Positions 35,844 through 46,425 of a stretch of 64,000 nucleotides of DNA are shown one piece after another. The notes beneath the pieces are model-generated. The model was not told the origin of the DNA. It worked only from the letters and a program-made list of their open reading frames with translations, and searched no databases. The position numbers and the translations under genes were made by a program. The first letter of the stretch is position 1. Each line of letters opens with the position of its first letter. This stretch comes from Coffea arabica. Lineage: Eukaryota; Streptophyta; Magnoliopsida; Gentianales; Rubiaceae. Location: contig NC_092326.1 in assembly GCF_036785885.1 (NCBI RefSeq), forward strand, positions 496,001-560,000. The letters are read 5' to 3'.

Positions 35844-37435
35844 TTACAAGAGTAGAAAAATTCCAAGTGCAAAATGCCGAGGTTGAAGGCTCTTATAAGA
35901 GCCCCACGCCTCGGCTGAACCCTCTCCTGCGCCGGTCTCTCCTACTGCCCCGTCGCTGAGCTCGCTACCCTCTGGATTCAACTCGAAATCGGCCATCTTG
36001 CAGTTGAATTCCTCCCGCACTTTAGTCAGGTTCTTCCCGACCTGGGTACCCTCAGCCATGCGGTCACATAACTCCTTGGCATCTTCATTGTAGTTGTTCT
36101 TATCTTTGAGCAAGTCCAATTGTTCTGAGGTGAGATGGGGAGCAGCATCTTGGACAGCTGAGGTATAGCCAAACATGAAACTCGACAGGGTCAATTCGCC
36201 AAGATCACGCGTAAGGGCCTCGGAGGTGCGGAAAGCCTCCACAGCCAAGCTCCCAACCTTGTCAATAGCCTCATTTGAAGACTGCTCCTCTTTAAGACAT
36301 CGGTTCTTCTCTTTTTTCAAGGCAGTTTTCAAGGAGTGCATCGTGGTCTCAACTTGCTCCATCTCGGCCACCGCGATGTCTCTTTGCTTGAGGGCCTGAT
36401 CTCTTTTTGTCTCGGCCAACTTCAACTATTTTTCAGCAGAAACACTATCTAAAAGTTCGGTTGAGGGCTGATTCTCAACCATATTGGTGTACCTTTACAT
36501 CACCTCGGAGAAAAATGCCGAAGTAGAAGCCCAAGCAATTGAAGCACTTTGCATCAGTTTGTCAGAATTGAACCTTGTGGCAAAGGCATGGTCCCGGGGC
36601 AGACTGGAGTGGACCAAAAGATGATGGGCCACCTTAGGGTCCTTGCATCAGTCATTGATACTGATATCCCACTCCGGACACCAGCGCCACCCGAGATGCT
36701 TCTTGTCTTCTCCAGCGGGTTGGGGTGACACGAGATACTGGTTCCAAAGGGATGACCCCGTGACTTGCACCTTGGTAGTTTGAAACTGCTTATTCCGGCC
36801 CGGCTGAGGAGCGGTAATTGTTACACCTCGAGTAGCCACTCTTTCACCTCGGGTAGCCACTCCTTCGGAAATTGTAGAAATCCGCGAGGTGCCATTGGGG
36901 ACGACTGTTACTGGTGTGCTGGCTATGGCACCCGAGGTACCTTTTTTCTTCTGTGCTCCCGAGATCTGAACAGGAGCTCTCCACTTTTGTGAGTTCTTGG
37001 CCACTGTAGCTGTGCCCGAGGTGATAAGGTCCGAAACTCTCACCACTGCAAAAGGAAAAGGATTACTACTTAGAATCAAGGGAAAGAAAAAATAAAATAA
37101 TGAATTGAAGAATATAATATTTTTCGAGTCGAGTAGAGAAATGGAGAGGACGGTCCGATTTGATTAGAGTTCGGCCGATCCCGCCGTCCATAAGAGCCGT
37201 TTCGGGATATGCCTAATTATTGATCCTGAGATCCGATCCGAGAAGTTTGCAAAAACTCTCCTCTTCATGCTAACCTGAGGAAGGATCCTTGGCTGAGGTA
37301 GGCAGCCTCTACCAGAAACTCTTAGGGAAGTCCTCGACGGGGACGAATACAAAATTTCGTTTCCACTCCTTTATTGATGAACGAGAGTCCACTACCAACT
37401 TCAGCATGCTCTTGCTTCGGTTGTCGAAATGAAAC
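35844..37435 (-). pseudogene. Antisense additional ORF of Tat-type element, cut by the Ogre LTR
   Basis: On the minus strand an exon enters from the Ogre LTR at 37435. A likely intron spans 37046-37274 (donor GTTAGC, acceptor TTTTGCAG). The reading then continues to 35844. The C-terminal part (35844-36425) is a predicted coiled coil followed by an acidic Gly/Ser tail. Two stops near 36430 and 36500, and a probable small shift near 36650, break it. Antisense extra ORFs between pol and the 3' LTR are described for Tat elements such as Grande. Their function is unknown. Confidence 0.7.
37046..37274 (-). other. Probable intron in the antisense ORF
   Basis: A GTTAGC donor at 37274 and a TTTTGCAG acceptor ending at 37046 bracket 229 bp without coding character, and the protein-like reading resumes on each side. 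It is inferred from splice signals only. Confidence 0.5.
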
Positions 37436-37618
37436 TGTCGCGCCCCATTTTTTGAATAAATAAAATAAAATGGTTAAAAAATGTATTTTTGATTCGATTT
37501 TTTGATTGGAAAACGAATTTTGATTTAAAAGAAAAGTGGGCCTCAATGGGGGTTTTGAGAATGCGACGATTTGACCCAAAATTATAGTTTAAAAAGGGTT
37601 TTTTTGAAATAAAGAAAT

Positions 37619-37629
37619 CGGAGTCGCCA
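37619..37629 (-). other. Second tRNA-Arg-like primer word inside the LTR
   Basis: The minus strand reads TGGCGACTCCG, matching the first bases of the true primer site (62571-62587). The same word occurs at 332-342 and, in the 5' LTR, at 62769-62779. It lies about 180 bp from the LTR end. Confidence 0.6.
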
Positions 37630-40600
37630 CTTGGTAATGAGTTAAGGTGTACCAAGTCACCTAAAAATGAATTTTTAAAGAAAAATAGGAAAAAGTAGTA
37701 AGAAACCCCTTTTAAACGACTCCTAATCTACGTAAACCAACGAAAAAGGTTCGGGAGCCACATTTGACGAAGGGGAAGGCAAAGATACAATCCAAGGCAC
37801 CCCTTTGACCTAGCCAAGGCTAGTTGCGTGATTTAATCAAAGATTTTCTCGTTTTAACCAAAGAATTTATTACATTTGGATGTACTACATGAATGCAAAT
37901 CCTAGACCTAGGGGTATTGGGAAAAATTCTCTTCAAAGGTTGAGTGGTGCCAATCATATTAATTGTGAAGCCCAATAATGACCCTTTGGAGAGGTCACAC
38001 AGTCCTAAATGACGTAAAAGTGAGTGAAATGAATGCATGCTATGTGAAAACGTGAGTTTGTGTGAAGTAAGAGAAAAAATAATAAAAAAAATAGGATGTA
38101 AGTGGAGGTGTGCAAATGTATTTACAAGTGTTCGTGTGCAAGTGAAGGGATAAAAAAGGTGTACGTGTGCAAATGGGAGTGAAAGTGAAAGTGTAATGAT
38201 AGAGTGGATTTAGAATGCATGAGCCTAGGGAATGCATGCATATTGGGCACGGGGAGACCTAAATCGTGACTCAATTTTTTCTTTGATAGAGGGAATACAA
38301 TCGTGCTAAAGCTTAGAAAAAGCCACACTCGTCTATATCCCATATTCAAGGAGTTTCCCTAGTCTAATCAGGCAAAATGCACTAATCTACCCCCTACTTT
38401 CCTAAATGTGATGCAAATCTAAATGTTATATATACATAGGGGTAAGGGGATATTCTATTAGGGGAGATAGTATGTGAAAATGATAAGAATCCTAAAATGG
38501 AAAAATATGCATGAAGTGTAATGTAATCATACAAACATGATCTAGCGAAGGGGTCCCTAAGGGTCTAGCGTTGGACTAGCCCATGTCTAGAATTTCCCAC
38601 TAGCATTGGACTAGTGAGGTGACGTCCATTTGCATTCACCATATACAAGTAAATAGGCGTAATTAAAGCAAGTAAACATGTGAGCACGTAATTCACATAA
38701 CACATAAGCATGCATATCTAGATGCCAAAACCTAAGAAAACGATTAAACATATAGCACATAGACATGCAAGACACATAAGGTAATTAAGGCCCTAACTAT
38801 TACATTTTGAGGGGGAGTAGGCCTACTACAATCTAGGAGGGGGAACGGAATAAAAAAAAAAATAACCTAGCTATTACAACTTGGCATTCAAGTGCCTTCA
38901 AATGACTTGCAAATTAAGAAAAATGAAATAAAAAGAAAGCGAAATAGGCAATTAAACATGAAATGGAAAGCGACTTAAAGCATGCATATTCACACATAAC
39001 ACATAGGAGCACGTAGAGTCAAATAAAGTAAGGAATAAAGGATTAGATATACCTCCCTTGAGTCGATGCCCTAATGAGGTGAAACTACTAATTTATCCTC
39101 CAAAACAATAAATGGGTCAAGGTACCACTTTAATTATCAAATAATCACATGAAACAACCATTAAACACAAAAGTGGAAATTAAACACGAAACGAAAATCA
39201 AATATGGAATAGATCATGCACGTGCAAGCAAAACTCGATCTCAAATAAAAGGTCTCAAGAATCTAAAGTGGAGTGTTAAATTGAAATGCTTAAGGGGGAA
39301 TCCATCACAATCAAATGCAAAAAAAAAAAAAAAACAAAAAGAGAAAAAACTATTCACAGAAATTATTTGTTATGATTAAATAACAAAATTATCTAAGAAA
39401 GACTGAATCAAATGAAACCAAGACTATGAATTCCTCCAAATTATTAAGCCTTCACGATTTTATCCTAGAAAACCATTGAAAATTATCCACCATTCACATG
39501 AAGACATGTCAAGGCAAGTTATCATGTAAAAAGGGATTCGGTTGCAAACATTTAATCAGTCATATGAGTCCAACTAGAACATTTAAGCACTTCGAAGGTT
39601 CAAGAGTAATGAAAAGGCCAAGTCATGATTCAGATTGCAAGTTCTTTAGGACTCAATTGCAAAAAATTAAAATATAATTGGGCCTCAGTGCAACAAAGGG
39701 AACTTGGGGGATCAAAAGGCAAAAATTCAGACAACATTTTCATGCAGCTCATGCAACATACGCAGAATCTGTTTCTGTAACTTAACTAGCTGCAACTTTC
39801 ATTTTTACAAATACATATCAACCTCAACATCAATCGTGACCCAAAACCTTTCAACAAAACACCCAAAAACGGATCTAAACACCACAACACACAATTTTAG
39901 CATTCAGATCAACTCAAACATAGAAGAAAATTCATGCCAATGCTGGAAAAATCTATGCAAAAGGGTTCGGCAATCCTGACTTGCTATTTCACAGCAAGCA
40001 TTCGATCATAGCTAGCTCAAGTTTTTTCCTTTTTTAGACCTCTACTTGCAAACTCAAACATCAAAATCCCATTCCTTCCCTTAGACATAAGATTAGACAT
40101 GCGAATTAAGTGTAAAGATTCATGGAAAAGAAAGACAGCAATAAGAATGCAACAGCTTTCTGCTTTGCTACGAGTTTTGCAGCTTCAAACTCATGCTAAT
40201 GAAGTGCCAAACGCACACTGATCAAACATGGTTTCAACTTAACAACAAAGGGATTATGAGAATACTTTCATGCAAGTTTCATATAACAAAAGAAAGCAAA
40301 AAGCTTCTGCAACAAAACAAACCAAACTGCTGCATTTTTTGGTTTCCAAACTTGCGGCAATTTTCCAGCCGCAACTCTACTCATTCTATCATGCAAAACA
40401 GGTTTGTCATATAGCAGGTTTCTACCTCTCCATCATCGACTAAACATGCAACTTCATTGAAGGGTGGAAACAAAGGATTGGGGCTGACCATTAAGGGGAG
40501 AAACTAACAGCAACAGAAGAAAGAAGAAAACTTGCAGCAAAGCCTTCTATAATTCGGCACTTTGCAAATTCAGCCTTCAAGCACACCCAAAGCCAAACAC

Positions 40601-41815
40601 AACTACCCAAACCTCTCATTTCGCATCATGAACTTGCAGATGTAGGCACCAAGAGTCAAACAACAGGCATGCAAAAATTTAAACAGTTCAAGCAACTTCA
40701 TGCAAGGTTTACAAAACTTTCTGTAACATTGACATCTTAGGCAATGCGGTCCACCACTTAGTATTTCATCCAAAACAAAAGAAAGACTGGAATCAAAATA
40801 TAGAAACACCAGGCATCGTTCTTCATGTTCAATACAAAGATTCAAGAAAACATGCAAATCTGGAAGTAAAACTAATTCACAGCAAACGGCAATCTCTTCG
40901 AAACAAAAGTAAGACCTTATGCATCCTATCATCAAAACCCAGTCATAAATGATGCATTTCCCAGAATTCTCCAAACCAGATTATCGAATGAAGTGCAAAA
41001 GAAAAAACAGAATTGATTCCAGATTTTAGAAAACAAAAATGGTAATAAAAAACAAGTGCCATCAGCCCTGGCTATGTCCGACACAGAAAACAACAAAAAG
41101 GAAACAACTTTGGTTGATGAAATGGAAATGGATGCAAGAAAAACGACGGACTGCCTCCTAATACATCCAAGCATCAAACTTTACTCCAGTAATTCAACAT
41201 CTAAACGCAAGTAAAAGCCTAAGATCTCTGGTTACACAGACCAGATTCCATCTGAAAAGAAATGAACGATAACAAGGATTGAAGACTACCTGTTTCACCT
41301 TTGGACTTGAAGCTCGGGTTCGATGAAGAAATCAGTCACTGACTCCGATGAAGAAAACTGAGATTGGGTTTTGAATCTTGAACCTCATCTTTTTCGGATC
41401 TAGTAGCTTTCCAGTTCTTTTACAACCGTTAACTCAACAAGCCTCCCGTAGCTTTTGCTTTCTACAGTCGTCCCTCTCTCTGTTTCTTTTCCTCAATCTA
41501 GCCGTTAGCCTCTCAAGCTCTCCCTTTTCCTCTTTAGTTCTTCTCTTTTCCTCGGCAGATGCCTCTCTCAATACCAGCCCGTCACTTCCCCTTTTCTACT
41601 TTCTGGTTTATCCAAAGCTCAGCCTTCCTTTCCTTTTCCTCTCAAACTATGGCTACCTCCCCTCTCGGCTCCCTCTCTTTCACTCTCTCTCAGCCTTTCT
41701 TTCACTCAGCCGCCAACTTCAGCTCTCTCTGGTTTTTTCCTAGCCGTCAGTCTCTCTTGTTTTCCTTTGCCGTCAACTCCAAAATAAAACCCTTGCGGCT
41801 GCTGTTTCTCGTTCC

Positions 41816-41822
41816 TTTTATA
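41816..41822 (-). promoter_or_regulatory. TATA box of Ogre-like LTR (right copy)
   Basis: TATAAAA on the minus strand, the counterpart of 4529-4535, about 560 bp from the LTR's 5' edge. Confidence 0.5.
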
Positions 41823-42382
41823 TGAACTCCCCAATCTCTTAAACCCTCACATGAAGGGTGCTGATGAGGGGTTTGTCCTTGCCTTCACATCCAGCCCTTC
41901 GATGGGCATCTGTGATCGTCCTTTGCAAGCTGCAAAAATATGCAGCTTGCATGCCGCGGCCATCCTTTTTTTTTTATTTTAATAATAACTAATTAATATA
42001 GATAACTAATAAATAAATAAATAAATAAATAAATAAAACTAATGAAGAAATGCTAATTAAGATAAAAATGAAATGCTAATTTTCCTTTTTCTCTTTTTTT
42101 TTTTCGAGAAAACATTATATTAAAACGACTAAAGCATATTTTTGAATGATTTTCCTTCTTTTTCTTTTTTCTTCAAAGAATTATTTGAAACAAAATAAAT
42201 TAAATTTGAATCTAAAAGAAAAATAAAACATTTTTGTGAATGATTTTTCCTTTTCGATAAATTCTACGCTAAAACCTTAAAAATAATAAAAAACTAACTA
42301 AAAAGTGAATAAAATTTAACACGACAAATAAAAACTAAGAAATAAATAGTAAATGAAATCACGCTAAAATTTGGTGTCTACA

Positions 42383-42396
42383 GTTTGCCCCTCTTT
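42383..42396 (-). promoter_or_regulatory. Polypurine tract of Ogre-like element (right copy)
   Basis: AAAGAGGGGCAAAC on the minus strand adjoins the 3' LTR start. Confidence 0.75.
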
Positions 42397-42477
42397 ATCT
42401 GAGTTTTGGAAAAACTTGAGACAAAGAAGTAGACACCAAATACCTACCTGTGTTATTTGGCTGCAAAAGGATCTCAA

Positions 42478-42691
42478 CGAACTGGAATTCTAAAATGGGA
42501 CTGACCCAAACATGAACTTAAAACGGGACTGGCTCGAACGAGAATTTAAAACGGAACTGACCCGAACAGAAATTTAAAACGGGACTGACCCGAACAGGAA
42601 TTTTAAACGGGACTGACCCGAACAGGAATTTAAAACCCCGAACAGGAATTTAAAACGGGACTGACCCGAACAGGAATTTAAAACGGGACTT
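42478..42691. repeat. 28-bp tandem array in Ogre 3' UTR (right copy)
   Basis: Identical unit number and order to the array at 5191-5404, so the array has not changed since the segmental duplication. Confidence 0.9.
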
Positions 42692-44272
42692 CACTGGGGA
42701 AGTTTAAACCATGAATTGAGTTTTTTATTTGAGAGTAGTTCAACTTTTGTACCAAGAGGGAAATTTGGATCTCTGTGACTGAAGCGATAGCTGATGTTGT
42801 TTCTTATGATCGAGCTTTGCAAATAACATCGATCGTTGCTTACTGGGAAGCTTTGTCTGTCATTGATTTAGGTGCCAAAAGGAGAGTGGCCGCTTTTGTT
42901 TGTAAATGCAACGTTCCTGCAAGAAAAGAAAAAATAATGGACTTGCCACCATCATTTGATCCGGTTTGCCTTGAGAATCGTGTAACATGAGTCTTGTGAT
43001 GCTTTTACTTCTGCTCTGCGGCGTTTGCCTTAGTCGAACTTGAAACCTTTCAATTTCTGAGACTGATAGAATACGGATTTACCACGTCACCCAATCTAGG
43101 TGGCAGCTTTGTTGCATGTCACTCACTTGTAATAGATGATTGAATCCCCTATCTTTGCATAAACCTTAGGGTTTATCATTCATTTGAATTCAATGGTGAA
43201 ATCAATGTATATGCAAGATGATTTCCTATGTCAGGCAAAGATGAGCATGCAAAAGAATGTAGACAATCATAAGCAGTCATGCACAAATAATTGAGAACAA
43301 CCAAGAGGTTTATAAAAGATACATTTTGCAAAAGAATATTCGTATAGACAATACAAGTTTAGCCAACGAATATCATATTCAAGACTTTGGATATTTTCTC
43401 TTCGGAATCCGATACTGGCAGAAGTATCACAAATATGAGGAAAACCCTAAATGAACCAGGTCACCAGCTGTTCCTTCTCGAGCTCGTCTGCTGAGAAAAC
43501 CTGCCTTGGCGCCCTTTCGGGTTTTCACCAAGGTTGCCCCCACCCTTTTTGTTTTTGTCTTTTCTTTTTCCTTTTTTTCTTTCTTTTCTCTTTCTTTTCT
43601 TTTCATTTTTTCATTCATTTTTCATTCATTTTTTTTGAGGCACCCTTGCGGGTTTTCACCTAAAGAACAGCAGAACTACCTAATTCCCGATCAACTGAGA
43701 AATGTGGTTAAAAGATTGTTGGTATCAGTAAAATGCACTTCCCTTATGAATTTTAGGTGAAGGCATTATGGACATCATTTGCCAGTTGATTAACAAATTT
43801 TCTAATAGAAATGCAGCAAATGACAAAAGCCAGGACTTTAGGCTTTTGTAATGAGGTCAGGTGGGGTGTTTTTCAAGAAAAGTTGAGGTTTGAAAGCAAA
43901 TTTTGATGTAAGGGGTGAAATAACTTGAGATTGCATCATTTTGAAATTATCTCCAACTTTTAAACGAAACCAAGGAATTTTGCCCCAGTTTGATTGGATT
44001 TTCTCTCTTTGCATTTTCCTCACTTTTGCATTTTTCTTTAAAACTAAACTTGTCCCAGTGTAGGGTTCTCTTTTCCTTTTGATCATCTCTTCTTTCAAAA
44101 ATGAATTTGCCCCAGTGTGGGGCTTGCAATTCTCAAGGGTTATCAAACGAAAATTTGTCAACTCTGATGGCTCAAAGGGGACAAGTAGAGGTAAAAATGT
44201 TTTGAGTGTAAAAGAAGATGGCCTGACTTGCATTTCGCCGTTTGCATCAATTTCTAAAGAAAATTTGCGTGA

Positions 44273-46420
44273 TCAAATGAAAAACTTTTTGCACATATCT
44301 GAGTTGATGGGTTGAGGAAATGTTCGTCCATCCATTTCTGCCAAAATAAGAGCTCCGCCAGGTAATACCTTTTGGACAATGAACGGCCCTTGCTAATTTG
44401 GAGCAAATTTGCCTTTAGCTTCATCTTGCATTGGCAAAATCCGCTTTAGTACTTTGTCACCTTCTTCGAATGCACGCCGATGGACTTTTTTGTTGTAAGC
44501 CCGGGCCACACGTTTCTGATAGCACTGACCATGACAGATAGCATTGAGCCGTTTTTCATCGATCAAAGTCAATTGCTCATGGCGCTGCTTCATCCAATCA
44601 GCCTCCTCCAATTTAGCTTCCATGAGGATTCGTAGCGACGGAATTTCAACTTCAGCTGGTAATACAGCTTCTATTCCATACATGAGTGAATATGGCGTTG
44701 CCCCAGTCGATGTCCGAATAGAAGTTCGGTACGCCATCAATGCATAAGGCAACTTTTCATGCCAATCGCGATGCCTTTCTATCATTTTGCGGATAATCTT
44801 CTTCAAATTCTTGTTTGCGGCTTCTACAGCTCCATTCATTTGAGGCCTATAAATGGCAGAATTACGGTGTCTGATCTTGAACTGCTCGCATAGTCCATCT
44901 ACCTTGTCATTGTTCAGATTCTTGGCATTGTCTGTAATAAGAGTTTCGGGTACTCCAAAGCGACAGATGATGTGATCTCTCAGGAAATTGGCAACTACCT
45001 TTTTCGTGACATGTTTGAATGACTCCGCTTCAACCCATTTAGCAAAGTACTCAATCGCCACTAATATAAATCGATGACCATTTGAAGCAGGAGGATCGAT
45101 TGTACCAATCACGTCCATACCCCACATTGAACAGGGCCATGGGGCGGTCATGCTATGCAATTCAGTGGGTGGAGCACGTATAATGTCACCGTGCATTTGA
45201 CACTTTATACATCTCCGGACAAAATCTATGCAATCATGCTCCATAGTAAGCCAGAAGTATCCGGTTCTCATGATTTTCATCGCCAGCAAATGGCCATTCA
45301 TGTGAGGTCCACAAACGCCACTATGCACTTCTTTCATCATATATTGAGCTTCATCTTCATCAATGCACCTTAAAAGATTTAAATCCGAGGTTCTTTTGTA
45401 TAAAACTTCTCCATTCAAGAAAAATTTTGAATCCATTCTACGCAGAAAACTTTTGTCCTTTGTATTAGCATGCAAAGGATAAGATCCTGTTTTGAGAAAC
45501 TCCTTAAGATCATTATACCACAGAATTTTGTCGGAGGACTTGTCTACAACCCAACAGTGGGCAGGCTTGTTTTGAAGTTGAATCGGAATTGGCTCCATCC
45601 TCAATTCATCAGGATATTGGATCATAGAAGCTAAGGTGGCCAAAGCATCGGCAAATGCGTTTCGGGCTCGTGGAAGATGTCTGAACTCCAAATTTCGAAA
45701 TTACTTGGCCAGAGTGAGCAGACTGCAATGATAGGGCGGAATTTTTGAATCTTTGGTTATCCACTGCTTCAAGGTTTGATGCACGAGCAAATCTGAATCA
45801 CTGAAAGCTATCAACTCTTTGATTTCCATTTCTAAAGCCATTTTGAGACAAAAAATGCAGGCTTCATATTCAGCCATGTTGTTTGTGCAAGCAAATTGCA
45901 ACTTGGCAGCGGCAGGGTAGTGCTTCCCTTCGGGTGAAACCAGAACAGCTCCAATTCCAATTCCGAGAGAATTCGAAGCTCCATCGAAGAAAAGCCTCCA
46001 TTCAGGGCTTTGCTCACTTATATCATCTGTAGCGCCTACGAATAAAACTTTCTCATCAGGGAAATAAGTATGAAGTGGCTGATAATCTTCATCCCTTGGA
46101 TTTTCCGCCAAATGATCCGCTATAGCTTGCCCCTTGACAGCTTTTTGTGAAGTGAAAACGATATCAAACTCTGAGAGAATTATCTGCCATTTTGCCAGAC
46201 GTCCAGTTAACATCGGCTTCTCCAAAAGATATTTCAAAGGATCAGATCGGGAAATAAGATAAGTGGTATGGCTCAACAGGTAGTGTCTCAACTTTTGGGC
46301 TGCCCAGGCCAATGCACAGCAGTTTTTCTCAATGAATGAATAATTAGCCTAATACTGCATGAACTTCTTGCTTAGATAGTAGATGGCTTGGTCCTTCCTT
46401 CCAGAGTCATCATGTTGTCC
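44273..46420 (-). pseudogene. Ogre-like pol, RNase H and integrase part (right copy)
   Basis: The minus-strand frame continues from the RT exon once the nested element and one AAGGA copy are removed. It encodes the RT-linked RNase H, the archaeal-type RNase H (FFDGAS), and the integrase. Within the 432-codon segment ending at 44393 the integrase shows H123/H130 with C161/C164 and the D193, D254, E290 catalytic triad with 35 residues between the last two. In-frame stops occur at 46349-46351 (TAG), 45701-45703 (TAA) and 44393-44395 (TAG). The natural end is TGA at 44273-44275. Catalytic residues are kept and no frameshift was seen. Confidence 0.9.
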
Positions 46421-46425
46421 AAGGA
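46421..46425. repeat. Target-site duplication AAGGA, left side (right copy)
   Basis: Paired with AAGGA at 54692-54696 on the other side of the nested element. Confidence 0.9.

Larger units (their letters stand above)
37436..42382 (-). mobile_element. 3' LTR of Ogre-like element (right copy)
   Basis: It is identical in length and in all compared stretches to 149-5095. It differs clearly from the 5' LTR at 62590 onward, with many substitutions and small indels in the first 400 bp plus larger length differences further in. A pair this diverged implies an old insertion or LTRs of mixed origin. Confidence 0.9.
42383..44272 (-). other. 3' untranslated region of Ogre-like element (right copy)
   Basis: Same content as 5096-6985: the tandem array, then the long pyrimidine run on the plus strand at about 43537-43637, and no convincing gene. 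Confidence 0.7.
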
